Shown here one piece after another: positions 1 through 7,238 of a DNA stretch of 13,364 nt (within the stretch, counting starts at the first letter, position 1; each line of letters begins with the position of its first letter). A program made the position numbers and the translations under genes. The notes beneath the pieces are model-generated. The model made no database searches, had not been told where the DNA came from, and saw nothing but the letters and a program-made list of their open reading frames with translations. Source of the stretch: UMGS1696 sp964558485 (GTDB lineage: Bacteria; Bacillota; Clostridia; Oscillospirales; CAG-272); assembly GCA_964558485.1 (NCBI GenBank), contig CAZLED010000063.1:1-13364 (forward strand), in the 5' to 3' direction.

Positions 1-1065
1 CGTCACCAGCGAAAGTAGCGTCAACGCCGGATTGATGACCAGCATAATGACCAGCATCACGGCGATCTGCACGATGTTCACCAGGAAGTAGGGCACACCA
101 TCGCAGAAGAACCAATAGATGGTATCCGCATCGTTGGTGACCTGCGCCATGAGCCCACCGGTCTGTCGGTTGGTGTAGAAGCTGATGGACAATCGCTCGA
201 TAGCATTGAAGATGGTTTTTTTCAGGTCATAGCTGAGCTTGGCTGCCACTGTAGAGGTCACGATGGAGTGGAACATGGAGATGAACATAGACAGGATCCG
301 TGTACCCACGATCAGCGCCAGCACCAGCAGAAGCTGTCCGTAGAATTTCCCATCCGTGTGCAGGACCTCATCAAAATAGAAACCGGAGCTGATATACGGT
401 GTCAATACACCCATGGCACTGGACAGCACCAAGGCCAGCACGATGAGAAGCACATTGAGTCGATAGCGGATCAAAAAGGTTCCCATGCGGCGCAGAATCT
501 TGTTTTTGTCCATGCATTTGGAGCAGATCTTGCGCGCAGCATCCACATATCGGGTCCCACATTTGGGGCAGAAGATCTCGTCTCGTTTGTTGCCTTCCTT
601 ATCGGGTTCGATCTCTCCTTTGTCTACCAGCTGCTTCAGAAATTTGGCAGCTGCTTGACAGGATGGGCGATAGGTGTTGGAGCCATTGAGCAGGAGTTGA
701 TAGGTCGTATCCTCCTTACGCTTGGCGGTCAGACGGATGGAAGCAATCTGTTCCTCCACAAAAAATTCTGCAAATTCCTTCAGTTCAAAGGTGGTGTAGG
801 AAATTTCTGCGAAGGATCGCTCAGGTTTGAAGCCTTTTCGACGATCCCCTTGGGACGACAGCTTCATGGAACCACAGAGGAGCAGGATATGTGTGTCGGT
901 GGCCAGAAGCCAACAATCACATCGTACCATGTCCGGCGATAGGTCGGTCATCAGACACAGCCGTACCTCTGAGAGCGGAATGCCACGTTTTTCCAGTGCA
1001 TCGTGCAAACATTCCGGTACCTCCGCAGGTTTGGCCGGGTCGAAGTACCATTGTTTTTCTACCAT
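1..1065 (-). CDS. ABC exporter (permease-ATPase type) with N-terminal zinc-ribbon extension, 3' part missing
   Basis: This is the first 355 residues of an ABC transporter half that should continue into an ATPase domain beyond base 1. The substrate is unknown. Residues 1-160 form a soluble region rich in charged and beta-type segments. A CX2CX11CX2C zinc ribbon follows (Cys166, 169, 181, 184). Membrane segments lie near 204-222, 242-264 and 325-345. The stretch SFYTNRQTGGLMAQVTNDAD (295-314) is the typical type I exporter cytoplasmic-loop motif. The ATG at 1065-1063 is chosen because GAAAGGAGAA lies just upstream and the frame is open from there to the window edge. A consensus promoter and a structured leader precede it. 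Membership of the exporter superfamily is secure. A role in peptide, lipid or drug export cannot be told from this half. The ribbon makes it longer at the N-terminus than a standard MsbA/LmrA-type half transporter. Confidence 0.88.
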   Translation of the reverse strand, partial: MVEKQWYFDPAKPAEVPECLHDALEKRGIPLSEVRLCLMTDLSPDMVRCDCWLLATDTHILLLCGSMKLSSQGDRRKGFKPERSFAEISYTTFELKEFAEFFVEEQIASIRLTAKRKEDTTYQLLLNGSNTYRPSCQAAAKFLKQLVDKGEIEPDKEGNKRDEIFCPKCGTRYVDAARKICSKCMDKNKILRRMGTFLIRYRLNVLLIVLALVLSSAMGVLTPYISSGFYFDEVLHTDGKFYGQLLLVLALIVGTRILSMFISMFHSIVTSTVAAKLSYDLKKTIFNAIERLSISFYTNRQTGGLMAQVTNDADTIYWFFCDGVPYFLVNIVQIAVMLVIMLVINPALTLLSLVT

Positions 1066-1071
1066 AGAAGT

Positions 1072-1171
1072 TCTCCTTTCAGAAAGAGAGGATTTCCGTA
1101 CCCGTACTGGAGCAGCATACACTACGGGCTTGACTTTGTCAATATACAGCCATATACGGTTTTTCTGTATA
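1072..1171 (-). promoter_or_regulatory. Hairpin-rich 5' leader of the ABC exporter gene
   Basis: Between the promoter and the start codon the minus-strand transcript holds four inverted repeats. They are TATACAG/CTGTATA (1143-1149 with 1165-1171), TTGAC/GTCAA around three bases (1130-1142), CCCGTA/TACGGG (1101-1106 with 1123-1128), and a stem that pairs TCTCTTT with AAAGGAGA (1072-1089, one bulged G). The last stem would hide the Shine-Dalgarno sequence. The repeats are seen directly; control of translation or factor binding is inference. No known riboswitch consensus was recognised. Confidence 0.35.
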
Positions 1172-1188
1172 AAAACAAGGCTGTGTAC

Positions 1189-1217
1189 ATTATATAGGAT
1201 AATACGGTAAAAGTCAA
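1189..1217 (-). promoter_or_regulatory. Sigma-A promoter of the ABC exporter gene
   Basis: On the minus strand, TTGACT (1217-1212) and a perfect TATAAT (1194-1189) are separated by exactly 17 bases. The predicted transcript would start near 1182, giving an untranslated leader of about 115 nt before the ATG at 1065. A second, weaker pair, TTGACA then TATGCT with a 17-base spacer, lies further downstream (about 1114-1142) and may be fortuitous. Confidence 0.75.
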
Positions 1218-1244
1218 CCGTTTTTTACGAAAAAACCGTTTTTT
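1216..1244. repeat. Direct repeat at the ABC exporter promoter
   Basis: AACCGTTTTTT occurs at 1216-1226 and again at 1234-1244, 18 bases start to start. The first copy overlaps the -35 box of the ABC exporter promoter and the second lies just upstream of it. The spacing is close to two helical turns. This could be an activator or repressor site, or A-tract UP-element-like DNA. The function is not known. Confidence 0.4.
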
Positions 1245-1254
1245 GGAAAACCTG

Positions 1255-1274
1255 GCAACGAAACGTTGCTTTTT
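1255..1274. terminator. Possible terminator hairpin after the JAB-domain gene
   Basis: GCAACG-AAA-CGTTGC (1255-1269) is a perfect six-base stem, followed on the plus strand by five T (1270-1274). Read on the minus strand it lies 18 bases beyond the stop of the JAB-domain gene, preceded by five A and followed by CAGGTTTTCC, so its U-tract is weak in the direction that matters. It may end the minus-strand transcript or block plus-strand antisense transcription. Confidence 0.4.
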
Positions 1275-1286
1275 ACAAAAAACGCA

Positions 1287-2204
1287 TCAATCTGTCCAAG
1301 CCGGCAGGAATAGATAATCCATGCCTTTTTTGACCAGTATCATCCCCAGGTATTTTTGTTCTTCATCCGGAAATTCCGGAAGGTCCGAAAAGATGGACGA
1401 ATAGGCACTGTGTATACGGCGCTGTATCTCGTTTGGCGTGTCTTCCTCACACCAAGCAGCAATGTAGAAATAGGGATACTTCTTTTTGCCGCACGCAATA
1501 TACGGTATACACGCACTCTGCAGCATGGACATAGGCAAGAGCTGTACCGTATCACATAGCTTGTATTGATGATCCAGAAAAAAGAACCATGTATGCTGTG
1601 GATTCTTCCCATGCAGATAGAACACAGCATAATAGGCTGCCTGATCCGGGGTTTTCATCGGATACGTTCTGGCATAGCGCTGCTCCAATTCTGCACACAG
1701 ATCCCATATACCAAAGCCAGTATGCTTTCGCATTTGTGCATCCATGGCTGGCCCATCCTCTTTCTCTTGCTCGATCGGGCTGTACGGAGGCAGGTAACTG
1801 TAGTCTAAAGCCTGGTTGACAATATAGGATCCCAAATACTCCGGATCTTTGGAGAAATACTGCACCATATTCCGATGCGTCCCCATATCCAGGCTGGACG
1901 GTTTTGTGGGATCGGTACTGTGTGTATGCGCAAAGCAATAGTACACAGCACGTTGGTCCCGGTTCTGGAGCACGTCGGGAAATTCCACTTTATTGAGTAC
2001 ATATTCTGTAAACTGTATAGAATCGACCAACCGTTTATCCTTATCCAACAGGATTAGCCAGGTCTCATCAAGTGGGTGATCCAGTAACAGAAACGTCAGA
2101 TAATACCCCAGCAGCTCCGGCGTGGACAGAGATATGCTTCGACAAAAGCGCAGCTCCAATTCTCGAAACAAGGCACGAATGGGAAATGGCAGTTTAGACG
2201 GCAT
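1287..2204 (-). CDS. Double JAB/RadC-like domain protein, first copy with metal ligands
   Basis: Uncharacterised 305-residue protein made of two tandem copies of a RadC-like JAB (MPN) fold, about 15-140 and 172-302. They align without gaps at an offset of 157 in the first 50 residues: ELELR/ELEQR (15/172), TP (28/185), YY (34/191), TW (48/205), LLD/FLD (52/209). They align again at an offset of 162 near the ends (YLG 123/285, DY 134/296, LP 138/300). Copy one keeps the zinc-hydrolase pattern HTH-x7-S-x2-D (His93, His95, Ser103, Asp106), spaced as in the RadC HNHPSGDPTPS motif. In copy two the histidine positions hold Ala250 and Cys252. JAB proteins include deubiquitinase-type peptidases and RadC, whose biochemical role is unclear. 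No signal peptide is seen. The ATG at 2204 follows GAAAGGAG. It has its own promoter and is not obviously an operon partner of the downstream ABC gene. Confidence 0.8.
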   Translation of the reverse strand: MPSKLPFPIRALFRELELRFCRSISLSTPELLGYYLTFLLLDHPLDETWLILLDKDKRLVDSIQFTEYVLNKVEFPDVLQNRDQRAVYYCFAHTHSTDPTKPSSLDMGTHRNMVQYFSKDPEYLGSYIVNQALDYSYLPPYSPIEQEKEDGPAMDAQMRKHTGFGIWDLCAELEQRYARTYPMKTPDQAAYYAVFYLHGKNPQHTWFFFLDHQYKLCDTVQLLPMSMLQSACIPYIACGKKKYPYFYIAAWCEEDTPNEIQRRIHSAYSSIFSDLPEFPDEEQKYLGMILVKKGMDYLFLPAWTD

Positions 2205-2258
2205 TGTGTATATTCTCCTTTCAATTTTGTGAAATGTACATAATTCTATTTGCCATAT

Positions 2259-2287
2259 ATCATATCACAATTCGATGAAAAAAGCAA
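2259..2287 (-). promoter_or_regulatory. Extended -10 promoter of the JAB-domain gene
   Basis: Minus strand: TTGCTT (2287-2282), a 17-base spacer, then TGA-TATGAT with the -10 hexamer at 2264-2259. The TGn extension supports use despite the imperfect -35. An alternative TTGTGA with TAGAAT (16-base spacer) lies slightly closer to the gene. Confidence 0.55.
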
Positions 2288-2303
2288 GTACTTTTGCAGC
2301 AAA

Positions 2304-2335
2304 GTCATGACAAAGGATGTCAACATTTATGACAT
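2304..2335. promoter_or_regulatory. Cluster of palindromes, candidate operator
   Basis: GTCATGAC (2304-2311) is a perfect eight-base palindrome. Five bases on, ATGTCA (2317-2322) and TGACAT (2330-2335) form an inverted repeat around seven bases. All share the half-site TGAC(A). The cluster lies just upstream of the -35 box of the leftward JAB-gene promoter and roughly 90-115 bases before the -35 region of the rightward promoter. A regulator of either gene could bind here; no family is recognised. Confidence 0.4.
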
Positions 2336-2422
2336 AGTCGTGAAAAGTGACCTATCGCTCCACAGTCGATCCGGTCTTTCCAAAAAACAGACGTATTTTT
2401 TTGAGGAAAAATCGAAAACCCC

Positions 2423-2452
2423 TATACAAATCCACAAAAGATATGGTATAAT
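2423..2452 (+). promoter_or_regulatory. Promoter of the glycosidase-MoxR gene run
   Basis: A perfect TATAAT at 2447-2452 is preceded by TGG, an extended -10 element. TATACA at 2423-2428 is a modest -35 at an 18-base spacing. Transcription would start near 2459, giving a leader of about 127 nt before the ATG at 2586. Confidence 0.6.
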
Positions 2453-2462
2453 AAAGTCAACG

Positions 2463-2579
2463 CTGATCAAGGTCGCATTTGAGCCAAAAACGCATCCAAG
2501 CTTTTTCGGCTCAAAATCTCGGTCGATCCGCATTGACTTAGATCAATACAAATTCCAAGCAAGGTCAGATCAGAAAGGA
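2463..2579 (+). promoter_or_regulatory. Branched 5' leader of the glycosidase gene
   Basis: CTGATC (2463-2468) can pair with GATCAG (2568-2573), which directly touches the Shine-Dalgarno AAAGGA (2574-2579). Enclosed are a long hairpin, TTTGAGCC then AAAAA (2478-2490) against TTTTT-C-GGCTCAAA (2502-2515), 13 pairs with one bulged C, and a small hairpin ATTGA/TCAAT (2532-2547). Together they make a three-way junction shape. Pairing is read from the sequence; regulation is inference. It matches no riboswitch consensus that I recognise. Confidence 0.35.
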
Positions 2580-2585
2580 CAGATC

Positions 2586-5012
2586 ATGAACGAACTGCGC
2601 CATGCTACAGATGTGCTGGAACTGAGAAAATGGTTCCAAACCGAAAACCGGGATTTTAGTCCCTATATGTATTTTCCAATCACTTCCGAGGATGCACTGG
2701 ATACAGAGGAAAAGATCACTCGTCTGATCCAAGGATATAAGAAAGATGGCTACAGCGGTGTGATCCCCTTTGCATTTGGGAAAAGTCCCATCAAGGCGCT
2801 GTCTGCCGCATATTACCGGGTGATCGACCTGGTGTGTCAGGCTGCCAAGGACTGCGGAATGCAGGTAGGCTACATCGACGATTCCTACATCATGCGGGAA
2901 TATATCGCCAAGGAAGAGAACGGCACCTCCCGCTGTTCGATCCTTTGCAAGTACGAAACCGCCTGCACCACCGGTGAACCCATGCACAAGGAGATCCGGA
3001 AGCATGGGAAGCTCATGTCCCTGATGGCTGTAAACGACGATACCCAGGAGCTATTGGATCTGCGTCCCTATCTGCAAGAGGAAGACGGCAAGACCTACCT
3101 GGTCTGGACAGTACCGGAAGGGAACTGGAACATCGAACAGTACGAATGCGAAAAGGATCCGGACGCGCCGTATATCGACTACATGGATTACGATATCTCC
3201 ACGGCCTACCTGCGTGCCACCTTCCGGCTCTGGCTGGATCGACTGGGAGACGATGCTGAGGAGCTGGCCACGATCTTCATCTACCGAAACGTGGTCTACG
3301 GCGGCAAAAACCGGCGGATGTGGAATGAAAATTTCAATGCGGTCTTTGATGAATATTATGGCTTTGACCCGGCGCCGTACTATCCGCTGCTCTTCCGAGA
3401 CTTTGGTCGGTATTCCAAGCGGTATAAGAGTATGCTGATGGTATGCCGGGCCCATATGATGGTGGAGGGCTACATGAAAGCCGCTGCCGATATTTGCCGT
3501 GCCAAGGGGATCTACTGCACCGGTTTCCCGGCAGAAGCAAAAGCCACCTCCTGCTCGTGGATGTTTGGCGACGGACAGATGCTGCATAAGTATACCTCCG
3601 CACCCGGTATCTCCATACCCTTTGCCTATCTCTACGGTCTCAATGGGATCAAGGTCGCCGCAGGTGCAGCAGATGCATTTGGACAAGAAGTGGTTTCTGC
3701 GGATATCTTCAAGTATTACGGACAGCTCTCCAAGGACATCATCTATCGGGAGACCATGAACGCCTTTGTCCGTGGTGTCAATATGCTGTTTGCCCATTTG
3801 GGTGAAGACCGGACCGATGAGCAGTCCACCTTTGGTGAAAAGGAGCCGGTGTGGGGTGCGATCTTCTCTAAAAATGAAGATCTGTCCGACTACGCCGATT
3901 TCACCACACGCTCTCAGACACTGCTCCGTGGCGGCGATCACATTTGTGATGTGGCGATCCTGTATCCCATCCATTCGCTCCATTCTGTGGTATTCTTATA
4001 CCAGTCGGCGGCAGCACAAGGGTTTGAGTATCCCACCACACCGGAGAACGCCGATTACATGGAGATCATGAACAACTTCCTGAACTATGTGGGTATGGAC
4101 TCCACGTTCGTGCATCCCAATGTGATCCGGGACAGAGCCTTTTCGGAGGACGGTACCTTGTTCATCAAACAGGATGGTCGAGAGATCCCACAGAAGTATA
4201 AGGTGCTTGTAATGCCGTCCATGTCGGTCATCAGTCTGAAGACCTTGCGTGTGATCCGGAAATTCTATGACGAAGGCGGCAAGATCATCGCCACGGACAA
4301 TCTGCCGGATGCAGCCTACGAATGCAGTATGCTGGACGCCGACATGAACACCGCTATGAAGACCCTGACCCCGGAGGACAAAGAAGTCCAATCGCTGATC
4401 CGGTACATCTTCGGCGAGGACTGCCAGAACAACCGGATCATCAAACAATACTACAAAAACCAAAACGAAAACGGTGGCCAGGCGTATTTCTTCCCATCCA
4501 ACAAAACGGCCATCGACGGCACCGAATCGGTCTCTGCCAGCATGCTGTACCAGGTGATCGAAAAGTTCCGTATGGCACCGGACGTGTATATCGACGGTAT
4601 GCCCCGTGTGGAATTCAGCGGTATCGTCAACCAGCATTTGCCTACGTTCGTGAAGGTCGGCATCGGTTCCCGTTTGGCAAAGGGCTGCTCCATGAACTAT
4701 ATCCATAAGCGGTACGCCGGTTGTGACATCTACTACATCACCAACACCACCGGTTCCTCCTTCAATAGAAATATTCTGCTCCGTGGCCGTCATCAGCCGG
4801 AGGAATGGAATCCCTATACAGGGAAGATCCGGAAGCTGAGCGGTGAATTGGTGCGGTTCCGGGGTGAGATCTACACCAAGCTGAACGTGCCCATCGAAGC
4901 GTCCTCCTGTACCTTTATCGTAAGTCCCACCCAGCGTACCCAGAAGGAGATCCTACGGGACCTGACCACGGAAATAGATATCCCGGAATATGCGCCCAAA
5001 TACCAATTCTAA
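2586..5012 (+). CDS. GH106-like glycoside hydrolase, cytoplasmic
   Basis: 808-residue protein resembling the large bacterial glycosidases related to family GH106 (alpha-L-rhamnosidase-like). The N-terminal part fits a TIM barrel. The conserved-looking block around FPAEAKATS (313-321, Glu317 a possible acid residue) is followed by a GATase-like Rossmann segment starting YKVLVMPSMSV near 538. A beta-sandwich tail carries DIYYITNTTG (from 714) and WNPYTGKI (from 741), where many such enzymes have a WDP.TG motif. There is no signal peptide or membrane segment, so it probably acts inside the cell on imported or endogenous oligosaccharides. The ATG at 2586 is preferred to earlier in-frame ATGs because it has AAAGGA six bases upstream and lies downstream of the promoter. 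The stop overlaps the ribosome binding site of the following MoxR gene, so the two are co-transcribed. Family assignment is by recollection of motifs; substrate is unknown. Confidence 0.7.
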   Translation: MNELRHATDVLELRKWFQTENRDFSPYMYFPITSEDALDTEEKITRLIQGYKKDGYSGVIPFAFGKSPIKALSAAYYRVIDLVCQAAKDCGMQVGYIDDSYIMREYIAKEENGTSRCSILCKYETACTTGEPMHKEIRKHGKLMSLMAVNDDTQELLDLRPYLQEEDGKTYLVWTVPEGNWNIEQYECEKDPDAPYIDYMDYDISTAYLRATFRLWLDRLGDDAEELATIFIYRNVVYGGKNRRMWNENFNAVFDEYYGFDPAPYYPLLFRDFGRYSKRYKSMLMVCRAHMMVEGYMKAAADICRAKGIYCTGFPAEAKATSCSWMFGDGQMLHKYTSAPGISIPFAYLYGLNGIKVAAGAADAFGQEVVSADIFKYYGQLSKDIIYRETMNAFVRGVNMLFAHLGEDRTDEQSTFGEKEPVWGAIFSKNEDLSDYADFTTRSQTLLRGGDHICDVAILYPIHSLHSVVFLYQSAAAQGFEYPTTPENADYMEIMNNFLNYVGMDSTFVHPNVIRDRAFSEDGTLFIKQDGREIPQKYKVLVMPSMSVISLKTLRVIRKFYDEGGKIIATDNLPDAAYECSMLDADMNTAMKTLTPEDKEVQSLIRYIFGEDCQNNRIIKQYYKNQNENGGQAYFFPSNKTAIDGTESVSASMLYQVIEKFRMAPDVYIDGMPRVEFSGIVNQHLPTFVKVGIGSRLAKGCSMNYIHKRYAGCDIYYITNTTGSSFNRNILLRGRHQPEEWNPYTGKIRKLSGELVRFRGEIYTKLNVPIEASSCTFIVSPTQRTQKEILRDLTTEIDIPEYAPKYQF

Positions 5013-5024
5013 AGGAGACGACAT

Positions 5025-5972
5025 ATGGATAAAATAGCTGCTCTGACAGATACGATCCTGGCCAATATGGGAAAGGTGATCTATGGCAAAGAGGACAAGC
5101 TGCGGCTGATCCTGACGGCGCTGCTGTGTGACGGCCATGTGCTGCTGGACGATATTCCCGGCACAGGCAAGACCACATTGGCAAAGGCGCTGGCGTGTTC
5201 CATCGAGGCCGATACCAAGCGGATCCAGTTCACACCGGACCTGCTGCCGGGAGATGTAACGGGGATCAATTTCTATAACCAAAAGACCGGCGAGTTCGTC
5301 TTCCGCCGGGGGCCGGTATTCACCAATATCCTTTTGGCCGATGAGATCAATCGTACCACGCCCCGTACCCAGTCGGCGCTGCTGGAATGCATGGCAGAAA
5401 AGCAGACCACAGTGGACGGCGTGACCTATCCCATGGATGCACCCTTCTTTGTCATCGCCACCCAAAACCCATTGGAATCTCAAGGGACATTTCCGCTGCC
5501 GGAAGCACAGCTGGACCGGTTTTTCATGAAGCTTGCGCTGGGCTATCCGGACATGGCAAACGAACGAGAGATCCTGAACCACCATGGCAAGGCAGCAACG
5601 CCGCTGGATTCTCTCACAGCTGTTTGCACCAAAGCAGATATCCAGGAAGCCAAGGCAGCAGCAGAGCAGATCACCGTCAGCGAAAGCATCAAAAATTATA
5701 TCCTGACCTTAGTGGATGCGACCCGAAACAACGAACGGCTGCGGCTTGGAGTCAGTCCCCGTGGTTCGCTGGCACTGATGAAAGCGTCGCAGGTCTGGGC
5801 CGGTATGCAAAGACGGGAGTACGTACTGCCGGATGACGTAAAGGCGGTAGCTGTCCCGATCCTGTCGCACCGGGTGATCGTCCGTACCCAGAACACCATT
5901 CGCCTGTCCGACACAGCAGAGCAGATCATCGAGAATATCCTGACCACGGTAAAGGCACCGATCGAAGCTTGA
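5025..5972 (+). CDS. MoxR-family AAA+ ATPase
   Basis: 315-residue MoxR-type ATPase, of normal family length. Visible elements are Walker A IPGTGKTT (44-51), the MoxR segment TPDLLPGDVTG (70-80), Walker B LLADEINR (103-110), sensor 1 ATQN (145-148), the PLPEAQLDRF block (157-166) and the sensor 2/lid region SPRGSLALMKAS. MoxR proteins are thought to act as chaperones that assemble or activate partner complexes, often with DUF58 and membrane partners encoded next door, as here. The ATG at 5025 has AAAGGAG at 5011-5017, overlapping the end of the glycosidase gene. Only 18 bases separate it from the DUF58 gene. Cytosolic, with no membrane segment. The specific client is unknown; envelope function is inferred from neighbours. 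Confidence 0.95.
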   Translation: MDKIAALTDTILANMGKVIYGKEDKLRLILTALLCDGHVLLDDIPGTGKTTLAKALACSIEADTKRIQFTPDLLPGDVTGINFYNQKTGEFVFRRGPVFTNILLADEINRTTPRTQSALLECMAEKQTTVDGVTYPMDAPFFVIATQNPLESQGTFPLPEAQLDRFFMKLALGYPDMANEREILNHHGKAATPLDSLTAVCTKADIQEAKAAAEQITVSESIKNYILTLVDATRNNERLRLGVSPRGSLALMKASQVWAGMQRREYVLPDDVKAVAVPILSHRVIVRTQNTIRLSDTAEQIIENILTTVKAPIEA

Positions 5973-5990
5973 CCGAAGGAGGGAAGCCTT

Positions 5991-7232
5991 ATGCTCTTTA
6001 TCGCATTGCTGCTTTCCCTGGTGGGCGTGTATCTTCTGCAATATTTTTTGTATAAGAAATATGCCTTTTCCCACGTGCAGTATACCATAGAGACCGCCAG
6101 TGGGGAAGTGTTTGAAGATGAGGATGTCTACATATACGAACAGCTCACCAACGATAAGCTCCTACCGCTGCCCTTTGTGAAGGTGGACACCGAACTGCCG
6201 GATGGGCTGACATTCTGCATCACCAAAGAAGATGCACCCACCGGCAAACGGATCGAGACCCATCCCAGCGTCATCCAGAGTTTGTTTGTGTTGCGTAGCC
6301 ACGAGATCGTCCGGCGGCGGTGGAAGATCCACTGCAATACCCGAGGTACCTATGTCCTTGGCAGCAGCACCATGCTGGTGGACGATATTCTGGGAACGCA
6401 TATGCAAAGTAAGATATTCACGGCAGAAAAACCGGCGGACATCCATGCACTGGACAACAAAAACGTACTGGTCGTGCTGCCAAAGGCCATTGCATTGGAA
6501 AAAGAATTCACAGCTTCAGCCTATACCAGTGGTGATATTCTGGTGCAGCGCAGTCTGCTCAGTGATCCGTTGTATCTGGCCGGCGTCCGGGAATACCAGC
6601 ATGGGGATCCCATGAACCGGATCAACTGGAAAAAGACCGCCTCCGAACAGGCCCTGATGGTAAACATCGAAGAATACACCCAGCAGTATGCTTTCAACAT
6701 CCTGATCAATATGCAGTCACGGGATATGGAAAAAGGCATCCCCGGTCCGCCCAGCATACGATCTGCTGTCGAGCTGTGTATCACCGTAGCGGCCTCTATC
6801 CTGGACAGCGTTGCCACAGAGCGGATCCCGGTGCGACTGATCTGCAACACACCGCCGGAGCAGTTCGGAGAAGACTGCAGCATCGCCGACGCAGAGGAAG
6901 ACGCCATCGGTGGGAAGATATTCGTTTCGCAGCCCTATCGAGGTCGAGGGGACATCATCGCCGCTCTGCGTATGCTGGCGCAAATGGAGCTGATGATCTC
7001 TCTGCCCATCGAAAAGCTGCTGGATCACATGGTGCAAAATCCCTATGCCTACACCAGCGGCGGGAACATCATCTTCGTGTCTTCGTTCTTAAACGATCGT
7101 ATGATCCAGTTCTGCTATGCCATGCGCCGCCAGGGGATCACGGTGATCTTCTATATCACCACCACATATAACAATGCCCTGATGATCCCCAACGATATCG
7201 AAGTACACTTCAAGGCATACAAGGAGGCATGA
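5991..7232 (+). CDS. DUF58 family membrane-anchored protein
   Basis: 413-residue DUF58 protein, the usual partner of MoxR ATPases. One hydrophobic segment sits at the very N-terminus (about 2-21); most family members I know have two, so the topology may differ. The middle is beta-rich. The family signature is clear: VREYQHGDPMNRINWKKT (199-216), equivalent to the conserved Y.PGDD.R.I.W..TA block. The C-terminal part resembles a von Willebrand A-like fold (NILINM near 236, then alternating strands and helices) without an obvious complete MIDAS site. Start ATG at 5991 follows AAGGAGG (5976-5982). It ends six bases before the next gene, whose ribosome binding site lies inside its last codons, indicating coupled translation. 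Function is probably in envelope assembly with MoxR, by association only. Confidence 0.9.
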   Translation: MLFIALLLSLVGVYLLQYFLYKKYAFSHVQYTIETASGEVFEDEDVYIYEQLTNDKLLPLPFVKVDTELPDGLTFCITKEDAPTGKRIETHPSVIQSLFVLRSHEIVRRRWKIHCNTRGTYVLGSSTMLVDDILGTHMQSKIFTAEKPADIHALDNKNVLVVLPKAIALEKEFTASAYTSGDILVQRSLLSDPLYLAGVREYQHGDPMNRINWKKTASEQALMVNIEEYTQQYAFNILINMQSRDMEKGIPGPPSIRSAVELCITVAASILDSVATERIPVRLICNTPPEQFGEDCSIADAEEDAIGGKIFVSQPYRGRGDIIAALRMLAQMELMISLPIEKLLDHMVQNPYAYTSGGNIIFVSSFLNDRMIQFCYAMRRQGITVIFYITTTYNNALMIPNDIEVHFKAYKEA

Positions 7233-7238
7233 GAAAAG

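Larger units (their letters stand above)
2205..2585. other. Divergent control region between JAB and glycosidase genes
   Basis: This 381-base region separates two divergently transcribed genes. It holds a leftward extended -10 promoter, a cluster of TGACA-type palindromes, a rightward extended -10 promoter and a branched leader, each listed separately. The plus-strand frame of the glycosidase happens to stay open back to about 2250. That extension is AT-rich, resembles no conserved domain I know, and contains the promoter, so it is treated as non-coding. Confidence 0.7.

Noticed and set aside
268..942. Plus-strand open frame of 224 codons
   Set aside because: It lies antisense inside the ABC exporter gene, and its histidine/glutamine-rich translation is what a shadow frame gives.
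2250..2585. Upstream in-frame extension of the glycosidase by 112 codons
   Set aside because: It contains an extended -10 promoter and a structured leader, is AT-rich with no recognisable domain, and lacks a good ribosome binding site; the ATG at 2586 has one.
3051..4793. Two long minus-strand frames (310 and 265 codons) inside the glycosidase
   Set aside because: No ribosome binding site or family resemblance; the plus-strand frame has clear domain motifs, so these are codon-bias shadows.
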